A stretch of DNA of 64,000 nucleotides from Hyphomonadaceae bacterium (lineage in GTDB: Bacteria > Pseudomonadota > Alphaproteobacteria > Caulobacterales > Hyphomonadaceae), in contig JALHLR010000022.1 of NCBI GenBank assembly GCA_022844475.1, forward strand, positions 1 through 64,000, read 5' to 3'. The notes under the pieces were generated by a model that did no database searches, was not told where the DNA came from, and worked only from the letters and a program-made list of their open reading frames with translations. Every line of letters begins with the position of its first letter. The first letter of the stretch is position 1. Of this stretch, positions 8,645-17,692 are shown one piece after another. The translations under genes and the position numbers were made by a program.

Positions 8645-8679
8645 TCCCGTTGTTTCCCATATAGCCCCATGGTATCCCG
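8645..8679 (-). promoter_or_regulatory. MraZ box: four direct repeats with 10-bp period
   Basis: Read on the minus strand, the four units are CGGGA (8679-8675), TGGGG (8669-8665), TGGGA (8659-8655) and CGGGA (8649-8645). Each is separated from the next by exactly five bases. This is the TGGGN-N5 direct-repeat pattern bound by MraZ in E. coli, here with four units and 86 bp upstream of mraZ. A candidate promoter, TTGTTT (8650-8655), N17, TATCCC (8673-8678), lies inside the array, which would make MraZ an autorepressor. Confidence 0.7.
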
Positions 8680-8764
8680 TAAACCTCCACGGATGGGGCT
8701 CCGTGGCGGGACAGTTTGGGGCGCGATCCCATCCGGGAACGGCGCATAGCGGGCATTTGGGAGC

Positions 8765-9226
8765 ATGTTTCTCTCCTCTTTCGAGAGCAGCGTAGACGCA
8801 AAGAAGCGGGTCTCGATCCCGGCCGCCTTTCGCAAGGCGATCGGGCGCGCAGACAGCGTGTTCCTGTGGCCCTCGCTGGACAAGCCGTGCATCGAGGGAG
8901 CGGGTCAGCGCCTGATGGAAGAGTTCGACGCCTCGATGAGCGAGCTGGACCTGATGGATCCGCGTCGCATCGCGCTCGCGAACTACATCATGGGGGAGGC
9001 CCGGCAGGCGAAGCTGGACGAGGGCGGACGGGTGGTTCTCGACGCCGAGCTGCTGGCGGTCGCAGGCGTTTCGGAGAAGGCGAAGTTCGTAGGGCTGGGC
9101 GATCGTTTTCAGATCTGGGAGCCCGCCGCCTACGAAGGCGAAAAGGCCAAGATGCGCGCGCTCGCCAGGGAAAACCTCGGTCTGCTCAAGGCCAAGCCGC
9201 GCCGTCCCGAGGATGCGGCCGAATGA
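8765..9226 (+). CDS. mraZ: MraZ, DNA-binding regulator of the dcw cluster
   Basis: A 153-residue AbrB-like protein with two MraZ/SpoVT swapped-hairpin domains: N-terminal FESSVDAKKRVSIPAAFR and C-terminal QAKLDEGGRVVLDAELL. GGGAG sits 3-6 bp before the ATG. MraZ forms ring-shaped oligomers that bind TGGGN repeats and represses its own operon in E. coli. A matching repeat array lies directly upstream. Its stop overlaps the rsmH start (ATGA), which is the normal head of the division and cell-wall cluster. Confidence 0.97.
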   Translation: MFLSSFESSVDAKKRVSIPAAFRKAIGRADSVFLWPSLDKPCIEGAGQRLMEEFDASMSELDLMDPRRIALANYIMGEARQAKLDEGGRVVLDAELLAVAGVSEKAKFVGLGDRFQIWEPAAYEGEKAKMRALARENLGLLKAKPRRPEDAAE

Positions 9227-10245
9227 GCGATGGTCCCGTATCACCCCATGCAGGCACGCATGTTCCGGTTCTGGCCGAGGAAGTGATCCATGCGCTGGCG
9301 CCGGTTGCAGGCGCTGTGATGGTGGACGGCACCTATGGCGGTGGCGGTTATGCGCGGGCAGCGCTCGCGGTGGCAAACTTCACGCTGATCGCGATCGACC
9401 GCGACCCCGAGGCGATGGAGCGGGCATGGGCGCATGCGGGCAAGGATCCCCGCGTCATTCCTGCGGCGGGGCGGTTCGGCGAGATCGAGCAGATCCTGCA
9501 CGCCATGAGTCGCGACCAGGTCGACGGCATCATGCTGGACCTCGGCGTGTCATCCTTCCAGATCGACGAGGCGGAGCGCGGCTTCTCCTTCATGCGCGAC
9601 GGTCCGCTTGACATGCGGATGGAAAAGCGCGGCCCAAGCGCCGCCGACGCCGTCAATCACCTGACCGAGGGCGAGCTCGCCGACATCATCCACATTCTCG
9701 GCGAGGAGCATGCCGCGCGGCGGATTGCGCGCGAACTTGTGCATCGCCGTCGCTCACAGCCGTTCACGACGACGCTGGACCTTGCAGATGTCGTCGAGAA
9801 GGCGCTGGGCGGGAGGCGCGGCAAGCCCACGCATCCTGCGACTCGCACCTTCCAGGCGCTGCGAATGTGGGTGAACGACGAGTCCGGCGAGCTGGTGCGG
9901 GCGCTGGCCGCGGCCGAGCGTGTGCTGAAACCGGGCGGAAGGCTGGTGATCGTAACCTTCCATTCAATCGAGGACCGCATCGTCAAACTCTTCCTGCGGT
10001 CGCGTTCCGGCAACGATCCTGGCGTCTCGCGCCACTTGCCGAAGATGGCCAAGGGAAAGGCGCCAACGTTCGAGGTGCTCCAGCGCAAGGCGATCGAGCC
10101 GAGCGAGGCGGAGACAGCGAGCAATCCGCGCGCACGTTCGGCGCGACTGCGCTGGGCACTGCGCACCGAGGCTCCGGCCTGGAATGTCGACGCCGACGAC
10201 GGGTTCCGCCTGCCGGGACTCAAACAGCTTGAAGGAGTTGCCTGA
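9223..10245 (+). CDS. rsmH: 16S rRNA (cytosine(1402)-N(4))-methyltransferase
   Basis: A 340-residue enzyme (old name MraW) that methylates N4 of C1402 in the 30S P-site using SAM. Visible features are HVPVLAEEVI at the N-terminus, the SAM-binding VDGTYGGGGYARA, LDLGVSSFQID, and the C-terminal TFHSIEDRIVK signature. It overlaps mraZ by 4 bp and ends one base into ftsL, so expression is tightly coupled. Confidence 0.97.
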   Translation: MSDGPVSPHAGTHVPVLAEEVIHALAPVAGAVMVDGTYGGGGYARAALAVANFTLIAIDRDPEAMERAWAHAGKDPRVIPAAGRFGEIEQILHAMSRDQVDGIMLDLGVSSFQIDEAERGFSFMRDGPLDMRMEKRGPSAADAVNHLTEGELADIIHILGEEHAARRIARELVHRRRSQPFTTTLDLADVVEKALGGRRGKPTHPATRTFQALRMWVNDESGELVRALAAAERVLKPGGRLVIVTFHSIEDRIVKLFLRSRSGNDPGVSRHLPKMAKGKAPTFEVLQRKAIEPSEAETASNPRARSARLRWALRTEAPAWNVDADDGFRLPGLKQLEGVA

Positions 10246-10589
10246 TGAAACGCCTGGCCATCATCGGCGGACTGGTCGTCGCGGTGCTCGCGGTCGCTGT
10301 CTATCGTGCCAAGCTGAGCGCGGAAGAAACGCAGGTCCGTATCGACGAACTTAAGATCGAGGCGCAGGCCGAAGAGGCCGCCATCGCCACCCTGCGCGCC
10401 GATGAGGCGGTGCTGACCCGCCCGGAGCGCATCGGCGGGATTGCGCAGCAGCAGCTCGGGCTCGAGCCCGCCAACCCCAGCCAGTATGTTGCGCCTGAAG
10501 CACTGAAGCAGCGGCTTGGCGAGGAGAAGCTGCGCCTGCCCCAACGGACAGATGTCCCCGCCGAGGGGGCCAAGCCGCAGCAGCAATGA
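10245..10589 (+). CDS. ftsL: cell division protein FtsL
   Basis: A 114-residue bitopic membrane protein with a short cytoplasmic start (MKR), one TM segment at about residues 4-20 (LAIIGGLVVAVLAVAVY), and a periplasmic coiled coil rich in E/A/L (about 24-60). The C-terminus is Pro/Gln-rich. Position between rsmH and ftsI and this topology identify FtsL, which joins FtsB and FtsQ to activate FtsWI. GAAGGAG precedes the ATG, the ATG overlaps the rsmH stop by one base, and the gene's end overlaps ftsI (ATGA). Confidence 0.88.
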   Translation: MKRLAIIGGLVVAVLAVAVYRAKLSAEETQVRIDELKIEAQAEEAAIATLRADEAVLTRPERIGGIAQQQLGLEPANPSQYVAPEALKQRLGEEKLRLPQRTDVPAEGAKPQQQ

Positions 10590-12250
10590 GAGCTTACGCA
10601 GCGCCATATCCGAAGGACGTCTGGGGTCCGCGCCGCGCCCGCATCATCGCGGTCGGCCTCGCGCTGATCTTCACAGTCATCGTGGGCCGCTCGGCCTATG
10701 TTGCGTTCAACGGACCTGACCGCAGCGCCGTGCCAGTCGCTGCGGTGGAAGCCGTGCGCCGCGCCGACATCGTGGATCGTCGCGGCGAATTGCTGGCGAC
10801 CACGGTGGAGGGGACATCGCTTGCGGTCGACCCAAGCGCGATCTGGGATTCGCGCGACGTCGTGGCTGGCATCCGCACCGTCTTCCCCGACCTGCGCGAG
10901 GACGCACTGACGGCGATGATGGCGGACAAGAAGCGTCAGTTCGCCTGGGTCAGGCGCGGGCTCGACGAGGAGCAGATCAAGGCGCTGAAGGAGCTGGGCG
11001 TGGAGGGCCTGATGTTCGTCAGCGAGCCTCAGCGGCGCTATCCGGGCGGGAGCCTCGCCGGGCACGTTCTCGGCTACACCAGCATCGATGGCGACGGGCT
11101 CGAAGGCATCGAGCGGGTCTATGATGACCGGCTGAAGCAGGGCGGCGAGGCGCTGCAGCTGACGCTCGACGCCAGCGTGCAGTTCGTCGTGGAAGAGGAG
11201 CTCACGCGCGCCTTCGCCGACTTCGACATGAAGGGCGGGGCGGGCATCGTGATCGATGCGCACACCGGTGCGGTTCGCGCGATCGCGTCGTGGCCGCAGA
11301 TCGACCCGCGCCTGCGCGGCGAGGAAGGCGACGACGCCAGGACCAACCGCGCGCTCAACGCGCGGATGGAGCTGGGATCGATCTACAAGCCGCTGACGGT
11401 CGCCGCCGCGCTTGAGGCTGGCGCCCTGCACACCGCCGATACGTTCGACGTGTCAAAGCCGGTGAAGATCGGCGCGGTGACGGTTCGTGACCAGCATCCG
11501 CTGGCGCGTGTGTCGGGCAAGGCGGCGACGGCGGAAGACATTCTCGCCGAGAGCTCCAATATCGGCACGGCGCTGATCGCGCAGCGGATGGGCGTGGACC
11601 AGCAGAAGGCGTTTCTCGGCAAGGTCGGGCTTCTGGCCGGTCATGGCGGCGAGGGACCGCAATGGGCCTCGCCGCTGATCCCGCAGCGTTGGGATGAGAC
11701 CGCGATGGCGACCGTGGCCTATGGCCACGGCATTTCAGTTAGCCCCCTCGCGTTCGCGATGACCTACGCGCCCTTCGCCAATGGCGGCGAGTATGTCGCT
11801 CCGGCTTTCCTCGAACCTGTCGATCCAGACAAGGTGAAGCGTTCGCGGGTGATGTCACAGCGGACCGCTGATGCGGTGCTGGGCATGATGCGCACAACGG
11901 TCACGCAAGGTTCCGGCAAGCTGGCGAACGCAAACGGCTATGAAGTCGCGGGCAAGACGGGCACGGCGGAGAAGCCGACGCCCGACGGTTACGATCCGGA
12001 CAGGAACATAACTTCGTTCGCCGCAGTCTTCCCGGCATCCCGCCCACAATTTGTCGTGCTAGTCGTGCTCGATGAAGCGCAGCCCAGAACGGGCGAGCAG
12101 CGCACAGCTGCCTATACGGCAGCATCGATCGCCGGAAAAGTGATCGCGCGCGCGGCCCCGCTGCTGGATGTGCAGCCCGTGCTGGAGGCCACCGCGACGC
12201 GCGGCATCGCTCCCGTCGCACGGATCAGTGGGGAGGCGGACGCGCAATGA
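10586..12250 (+). CDS. ftsI: septal peptidoglycan transpeptidase FtsI (PBP3)
   Basis: A 554-residue class B penicillin-binding protein anchored by one N-terminal TM (about residues 19-38) with its domains in the periplasm. The pedestal domain contains RRADIVDRRGELLAT. Transpeptidase motifs are complete: SIYK (nucleophile S265), SSN (323-325) and KTGT (457-460). It cross-links septal peptidoglycan with FtsW. It is flanked by ftsL (4-bp overlap) and murE (4-bp overlap). Confidence 0.96.
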   Translation: MRAYAAPYPKDVWGPRRARIIAVGLALIFTVIVGRSAYVAFNGPDRSAVPVAAVEAVRRADIVDRRGELLATTVEGTSLAVDPSAIWDSRDVVAGIRTVFPDLREDALTAMMADKKRQFAWVRRGLDEEQIKALKELGVEGLMFVSEPQRRYPGGSLAGHVLGYTSIDGDGLEGIERVYDDRLKQGGEALQLTLDASVQFVVEEELTRAFADFDMKGGAGIVIDAHTGAVRAIASWPQIDPRLRGEEGDDARTNRALNARMELGSIYKPLTVAAALEAGALHTADTFDVSKPVKIGAVTVRDQHPLARVSGKAATAEDILAESSNIGTALIAQRMGVDQQKAFLGKVGLLAGHGGEGPQWASPLIPQRWDETAMATVAYGHGISVSPLAFAMTYAPFANGGEYVAPAFLEPVDPDKVKRSRVMSQRTADAVLGMMRTTVTQGSGKLANANGYEVAGKTGTAEKPTPDGYDPDRNITSFAAVFPASRPQFVVLVVLDEAQPRTGEQRTAAYTAASIAGKVIARAAPLLDVQPVLEATATRGIAPVARISGEADAQ

Positions 12251-13698
12251 GACTCGATACCCTTATCCCGGGCGCAACTGCGCTGGAGATCACCGGCATC
12301 ACGGCCGACAGCCGCAAGGTGCGGCCGGGCTATCTGTTTGCGGCGCTGCGTGGCGTAGCGAAGGATGGCCGCGAGTATATCGAATCGGCGATCAAGGCCG
12401 GTGCGGTGGCGATCCTCACCGATGATCGTCCGGGCGAATGGGCCGTGCCTGCTGTGAAGACGGTTGAGCCGCGCCTGACGCTGGCCAATGCGGCGGCGGC
12501 TTTCCATCCACTGCAGCCGGGAATCGTCGCAGCGGTGACCGGTACGAACGGCAAAAGCTCGACGGTCGATTTCCTCCGCCAGATCTGGGCGAGCATGGGC
12601 CGCAAGGCGGCGTCAATGGGCACGCTGGGCGCCATCGGTCCTTCGGGCGTGGTCGATCTCGGTCACACGACGCCGGACCCAGTCGCCATTCACGACACGC
12701 TTGAGAAACTGGCGAAGGAAGGCGTGACGCACGCGGCGATGGAGGCGTCCAGCCACGGCCTTTCGCAGTACCGCCTGCATGGCGTGAAGCTGGCGGCCGG
12801 AGCGTTCACCAACCTCACGCAGGACCATCTCGACTACCATGCCGACTTCGACGATTACCGCCGCGCAAAGATGAAGCTGTTCTCGGAACTGCTTCCGGCG
12901 GGCGCGCCTGCCGTGATCAATGCGGACAGCCCGGAGCTCGAAAGGTTCGAGGCGGTCGCCCAGAAGGCGGGACTCAGGACATTCACCGTCGGCTGGCGCG
13001 GTCGTGATCTGCGTATCTCTGAGGCACTGCCGCGCGGCACAGGGCAGGACCTCGTCATCCAGTGGGGCGGCGGGCCGAGCGCTGGCAATGAACGCAAGGT
13101 TCACCTGCCGCTGATCGGCGAGTTCCAGGCGCTGAACGCCCTGTGCGCGGCCGGCATCGCGATGGCGCTGGGCGATGATGTGCACGCGGTCCTTGACGGG
13201 TTGACCCAGCTAAAGGGTGTGCATGGCCGACTCGAGCTTGTTGGCCAGACGGCGGGCAAGGCGCCGGTGTTTGTCGACTACGCCCATACGCCTGACGGGC
13301 TCAACGTGTTGCTGCGCGCGGCGCGACCGCATGTGAGGGGCAAGCTGATTGTTGTGTTCGGCTGTGGCGGCGATCGCGACGCGACCAAGAGGCCGGTCAT
13401 GGGCGATGTTGCGCGGCGTCTTGCGGACGAGGTGATCGTCACGGACGACAATCCGCGTTCTGAAGAGCCTGCGGCGATCCGCGCTGCGATCTGCAAGGGT
13501 GCTCCGGACGCCAGCGAAATCGGCGACAGGGCGTCTGCGATCCAGGAAGGCGTGCGCCGTCTCAAGCCAGGCGATGCGCTGGTGATTGCGGGCAAGGGCC
13601 ACGAGACCGGGCAGATCGTGAAGGACGTTACGATCCCGTTCTCCGATTTCGACGTTGCCCGCGACGCGCTGAAGGATGTGGGGGGGACGCATGGTTGA
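12247..13698 (+). CDS. murE: UDP-MurNAc-tripeptide synthetase MurE (meso-DAP adding)
   Basis: A 483-residue Mur ligase that adds the third residue to UDP-MurNAc-L-Ala-D-Glu in the cytoplasm. Features are the N-terminal TADSRKVRPGYLFAAL, the ATP loop GTNGKSS, central EASSHGLSQYRL, and DNPRSE in the C-terminal domain. DNPR is the signature of meso-diaminopimelate-specific MurE, so the wall is expected to be DAP-type. It overlaps ftsI and murF. Confidence 0.97.
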   Translation: MRLDTLIPGATALEITGITADSRKVRPGYLFAALRGVAKDGREYIESAIKAGAVAILTDDRPGEWAVPAVKTVEPRLTLANAAAAFHPLQPGIVAAVTGTNGKSSTVDFLRQIWASMGRKAASMGTLGAIGPSGVVDLGHTTPDPVAIHDTLEKLAKEGVTHAAMEASSHGLSQYRLHGVKLAAGAFTNLTQDHLDYHADFDDYRRAKMKLFSELLPAGAPAVINADSPELERFEAVAQKAGLRTFTVGWRGRDLRISEALPRGTGQDLVIQWGGGPSAGNERKVHLPLIGEFQALNALCAAGIAMALGDDVHAVLDGLTQLKGVHGRLELVGQTAGKAPVFVDYAHTPDGLNVLLRAARPHVRGKLIVVFGCGGDRDATKRPVMGDVARRLADEVIVTDDNPRSEEPAAIRAAICKGAPDASEIGDRASAIQEGVRRLKPGDALVIAGKGHETGQIVKDVTIPFSDFDVARDALKDVGGTHG

Positions 13699-15127
13699 CG
13701 CCCCGTCTCCCCTCTGGACCTCCAATGAGGCCGCCGCCTCGACGGGCGGCAAGGCGTTCGGGACGTGGGCTGTGAACGGCGTGTCGATCGACACACGCTC
13801 GCTGCAGCCGGGCAATCTCTTCGTGGCGCTGACCGATGTGCGCGACGGGCATGACTTTGTTGCCAACGCGTTCGCGGCAGGCGCTGAGGCGGCGTTCGTG
13901 TCGCGCGACGTGCTGGGAGGCCATCCGGGCCTGCTGGTGGATGATGTGCTGCCGGCGCTGGAGCGTATGGGGCTCGCCGCGCGCGCAAGAACGGACGCGG
14001 TCTGCGCGGCGGTGACGGGCTCGGTGGGCAAGACAAGCGTCAAGGAGATGCTGGCGCGCATCTATCGCGCGGCGGGCAGGGCGCATTGGTCGGACAAGTC
14101 ATTCAACAATCACTGGGGCGTACCGTTGACGCTCGCCCGCATGCCGCGCGAGACCGAGCGGGCGATCTTCGAGATCGGCATGAACACGCCAGGCGAGATC
14201 GCGCCGCGTTCAGCCATGGTGCGCCCACATGTGGCCATGATCACACGGATTGCTCCCGCGCATCTGCAGGGCATGGGCTCGATCGAGGGCGTGGCGGACG
14301 AGAAGTCGCAGATCTTTGCCGGCCTGCAGGATGGCGGCGCGGCGATCCTGCCGGCCGAAGACAAGTTCCATGGCCGCCTGCGTGCGGCGGCATTGCAGCT
14401 GCAGCCGACGGCAAGGCTTTACACCTATGGCGGAGCCGCGGGCCCGCGTGCCGCGACGCCGCTGCGTTATGAGACCGACGGCTTTGCCTCGCGCGTCGAT
14501 ATCGACGTGATGGGCGAGATTGTGAGCGTCAGCCTCAACGCAGTGGGCGAACACTGGGCCGGCAATGCCTCGCTGGCGCTTCTCGCCGCTGTTCTGTCCG
14601 GCGTGCCGGCGAGCGATGCAGCCGAGGCGCTTTCAGGCTATGCGCCGCCTGCGGGGCGAGGTGTGGCGGAGATACTTGAGCTGCCGCAGGGTGGCGAAGT
14701 GACGCTGGTGGATGACGCCTACAATGCAAACCCTGAATCCATGCGCGCGGCCATCGAAGGCTTCGGGCGCAGGCCGGGCCGCCGCATCGTTGCACTTGGC
14801 GAAATGCGCGAACTCGGCGAGGGCTCTGCCGCGCTTCATGCAGCATTGGCTGATGCGATCATCGCCGCGAACGTTTCGCATGCGGTGCTGTCTGGAGGCG
14901 AGATGAAGCATCTGGCGGACGCGCTGAAATCGCGTGCGCCGTCAATCCGGGTCGAACATGTCACAGGTCCGGCAGAAGCTGCCGCGCAGGTCAAAAGCTG
15001 GTTAGAAGCGGGGGACGCCGTCTTGATCAAAGGCTCGAATGCGTCCGGCATGGCGCGTGTAGGAACGGCGCTCAGGCAGATGAGCGAAAGCGCCGCCGCC
15101 AAACCGCAGAACGCGTCAGGGGCGTAG
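13691..15127 (+). CDS. murF: UDP-MurNAc-pentapeptide synthetase MurF
   Basis: A 478-residue ligase adding D-Ala-D-Ala to complete the UDP-MurNAc-pentapeptide. The N-terminal substrate domain has [18 protein letters not shown], the P-loop is [13 protein letters not shown], and [15 protein letters not shown] is the MurF-specific block. The ATG at 13691 follows a G-rich stretch and overlaps murE by 8 bp; an in-frame ATG at 13676 would add five residues with a poorly spaced ribosome site. No ddl gene, which supplies the D-Ala-D-Ala dipeptide, is found in this window. Confidence 0.95.
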   Translation: MVDAPSPLWTSNEAAASTGGKAFGTWAVNGVSIDTRSLQPGNLFVALTDVRDGHDFVANAFAAGAEAAFVSRDVLGGHPGLLVDDVLPALERMGLAARARTDAVCAAVTGSVGKTSVKEMLARIYRAAGRAHWSDKSFNNHWGVPLTLARMPRETERAIFEIGMNTPGEIAPRSAMVRPHVAMITRIAPAHLQGMGSIEGVADEKSQIFAGLQDGGAAILPAEDKFHGRLRAAALQLQPTARLYTYGGAAGPRAATPLRYETDGFASRVDIDVMGEIVSVSLNAVGEHWAGNASLALLAAVLSGVPASDAAEALSGYAPPAGRGVAEILELPQGGEVTLVDDAYNANPESMRAAIEGFGRRPGRRIVALGEMRELGEGSAALHAALADAIIAANVSHAVLSGGEMKHLADALKSRAPSIRVEHVTGPAEAAAQVKSWLEAGDAVLIKGSNASGMARVGTALRQMSESAAAKPQNASGA

Positions 15128-15128
15128 C

Positions 15129-16259
15129 ATGCTTTACCATCTCCTTTCGCCCTATACGGGCGAGCTGAACCTGTTCAGCTTCGTGACGTTCCGCGTCGCG
15201 CTCGGCCTGACGACCGGGCTGATCCTCACCATGCTGTTCGGCTATCCGATGATCCTCTGGCTGCGGAAGAAGCAGGGCAAGGGCCAGCCCATCCGCACCG
15301 ACGGCCCCGAAAGCCACCAGGCCAAGAAAGGCACGCCCACCATGGGCGGCTTCCTCATCCTGTTCGGGATCCTGTCGGGCACGCTGCTGTGGGCCGACCT
15401 CACCAACCAGTACATCTGGATCGTGCTGTTCGTGACCGTGGGGTTCTGTTTCGTCGGCTTCATTGATGACTACCAGAAGGTCACGAAGAAAGGCACGGCC
15501 GGGCTCTCGGGGAAAGTCAGGCTGCTGATGGAGTTCGTCATCGCCGGCATCGCGGTGTGGTGGATCTCCGTCTATGCGCAGGCGACGACCGATGCAGCGC
15601 TTGCCGCCGGCACGCTGGCGGTCGCGCCGCAGGATGGTTTCGCGACAGGTCTCGCGCTGCCGTTCCTGAAAGACTTCATGTTCGACCTTACGATCTATGG
15701 CTTCATCGCCTTCGGCGCGTTCGTGATCGTGGGTGCGGGGAACGCCGTGAACTTCACCGACGGTCTTGACGGTCTCGCTATTGGGCCGGTGATGATCGCT
15801 GGCGCAACATTTGGCTTTATCGCCTACGCGACCGGAACGCCGCGCTTTGCTGACTACTTGCTGTTGTCACCCACGCCCGGCACGGCGGAACTCTCTGTGG
15901 TGATGGGCTCGCTACTTGGCGGCGGGCTCGGCTTTCTCTGGTACAATGCTCCGCCGGCAAAGATCTTCATGGGCGACACCGGATCGCTGGCGCTGGGCGG
16001 ATGCCTCGGCGCGATGGCGGTGTGCGTGAAGCACGAGATCGTTCTGGCGATCGTCGGCGGCTTGTTCCTGTTCGAGGCGTTGTCGGTCATCATCCAGGTC
16101 GTCTACTTCAAGGCGACCGGAAAGCGCTTCTTCAAGATGGCGCCGGTGCACCACCATTTCGAGAAGCTGGGCTGGTCGGAGCCGACCGTCGTCATCCGCT
16201 TCTGGATCATTGCCTTCCTGCTGGCTCTGGCCGGCCTCGCAACCCTGCGTCTGAGGTGA
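15129..16259 (+). CDS. mraY: phospho-N-acetylmuramoyl-pentapeptide-transferase MraY
   Basis: A 376-residue polytopic inner-membrane enzyme making lipid I from UDP-MurNAc-pentapeptide and undecaprenyl phosphate. It has the conserved cytoplasmic loops [26 protein letters not shown] (Asp pair), [13 protein letters not shown] and [11 protein letters not shown], with the [11 protein letters not shown] loop near the C-terminus. About ten TM segments are expected, and the length is slightly above the family norm because of an extracytoplasmic loop near residues 150-175. It starts one base after the murF stop. Confidence 0.97.
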   Translation: MLYHLLSPYTGELNLFSFVTFRVALGLTTGLILTMLFGYPMILWLRKKQGKGQPIRTDGPESHQAKKGTPTMGGFLILFGILSGTLLWADLTNQYIWIVLFVTVGFCFVGFIDDYQKVTKKGTAGLSGKVRLLMEFVIAGIAVWWISVYAQATTDAALAAGTLAVAPQDGFATGLALPFLKDFMFDLTIYGFIAFGAFVIVGAGNAVNFTDGLDGLAIGPVMIAGATFGFIAYATGTPRFADYLLLSPTPGTAELSVVMGSLLGGGLGFLWYNAPPAKIFMGDTGSLALGGCLGAMAVCVKHEIVLAIVGGLFLFEALSVIIQVVYFKATGKRFFKMAPVHHHFEKLGWSEPTVVIRFWIIAFLLALAGLATLRLR

Positions 16260-16266
16260 GACACAG

Positions 16267-17685
16267 GTGATTCCGGTCCGCACATTCGAGGGAAAGGACG
16301 TGGCAGTGTTCGGCCTTGGCAGGTCGGGCATCGCGACGTGCAAGGCCCTCATGGCCGGCGGCGCCCGCGTGTACGCATGGGACGACAACGAGAATTCGCG
16401 CAAGGCGGCTGAGGCCGCGGGCGTACCGCTGGTCGATCTCAACCGCCGCGACTGGCAGACATTCGCAGCGCTGGTGCTGTCGCCGGGCATTCCGTTCCGC
16501 TTCCCCGAGCCGCACCGCTTCGTACGTATGGCGCAGATGGTGGGCGTTCCTGTGATCGGCGACATGGAGCTGTTCGCCCGCGCCGTGAACGAGTTCCGCT
16601 CGGTCGAGCGTCCGCGCATCGTCGGCATCACCGGCACCAACGGAAAGTCGACCACTACGGCGCTGATCGGCCACATCCTGAAGACGTGCGGCAAGGATGT
16701 GCGCGTCGGCGGCAACATCGGCGTGGGCGTGCTCGACCTCGAGAAGCTTCACGCCGAGGCGATCTATGTGCTGGAGCTGTCGAGTTACCAGCTCGACCTC
16801 GCAGAGAGCCTGCGCTGCGACGTCGCCGTGATGCTGAACATCTCGCCGGACCATCTCTCACGTCATGGCGGCATGGACGGCTATGTCGGTGCCAAGCGTC
16901 GCATTTTCCGCAACCAGGGTCCGGACGATGTCGCCATCATCGGCGTTGACGACATGCGTTCAGGGGTCATGTCGACGCAGCTGACCAGCGAGGGTCTGCG
17001 CCGCGTGATCCCGATCTCGGCTGAGTACGGCCTTGGTCGCGGCGTCGCCGTGCTCGACGGCATGCTGCAGGACTCCATCGCGGGACGTGCGGAACAGCCC
17101 GTCAGCGTCGCCGGCGCCAAGGCGCTGCCCGGCCGCCACAACCACCAGAACATCGCGGCCGCCTATGCCGCCTGCCACGCGCTGGGCCTTGAGCCGGCGG
17201 ATATTCTTGCTGCGATCAATAGCTTCCCGGGTCTGCCGCACAGGCTCGAGAATATCGGCGCCATCGACGGCGTGCGGTTTGTCAACGATTCGAAAGCCAC
17301 CAACGCCCAGGCAGCCGAGCAGGCGATCCGCGCTTTCCCGAATGCGTGGTGGATTGTCGGCGGCCGGCCGAAGGAAGAGGGCATCGACGACCTCGCTCCG
17401 CTGTTCGGCATGGTCCGCAAGGCTTACCTGATCGGTGAATCCACCGACGCCTTCGCGCGCGCGCTCGAGGGCAAGCTCGACCATGTGAAGTGCCGCACCA
17501 TCGACGTCGCTGTGCAACAGGCATTCGAGGAGGCGCGCGTCTCTGGCGTCGAGGGCGCTGTCGTCCTGTTCTCGCCCGCCTGCGCGAGCTTCGACCAGTT
17601 CCGCGACTTCGAGCAGCGCGGTCTCGCCTTCCGGCAGGAAGCGGTGAAGCTCGTGAAGCGCCGCTCGCCAACCGAGCCGGCGTGA
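16267..17685 (+). CDS. murD: UDP-N-acetylmuramoylalanine-D-glutamate ligase MurD
   Basis: A 472-residue Mur ligase adding D-Glu to UDP-MurNAc-L-Ala. It begins with GTG, the likely start because it opens the Rossmann-type VAVFGLGRSGIATCKAL. The ATP loop is GITGTNGKSTTTALIGH; SSYQLDL and VNDSKATNAQA are family blocks; LFSPACASFDQF is the C-terminal MurD signature. AGGTGAG just before the start may serve as ribosome site. It follows mraY by 7 bp. Confidence 0.96.
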   Translation: MIPVRTFEGKDVAVFGLGRSGIATCKALMAGGARVYAWDDNENSRKAAEAAGVPLVDLNRRDWQTFAALVLSPGIPFRFPEPHRFVRMAQMVGVPVIGDMELFARAVNEFRSVERPRIVGITGTNGKSTTTALIGHILKTCGKDVRVGGNIGVGVLDLEKLHAEAIYVLELSSYQLDLAESLRCDVAVMLNISPDHLSRHGGMDGYVGAKRRIFRNQGPDDVAIIGVDDMRSGVMSTQLTSEGLRRVIPISAEYGLGRGVAVLDGMLQDSIAGRAEQPVSVAGAKALPGRHNHQNIAAAYAACHALGLEPADILAAINSFPGLPHRLENIGAIDGVRFVNDSKATNAQAAEQAIRAFPNAWWIVGGRPKEEGIDDLAPLFGMVRKAYLIGESTDAFARALEGKLDHVKCRTIDVAVQQAFEEARVSGVEGAVVLFSPACASFDQFRDFEQRGLAFRQEAVKLVKRRSPTEPA

Positions 17686-17692
17686 GCCCGCG

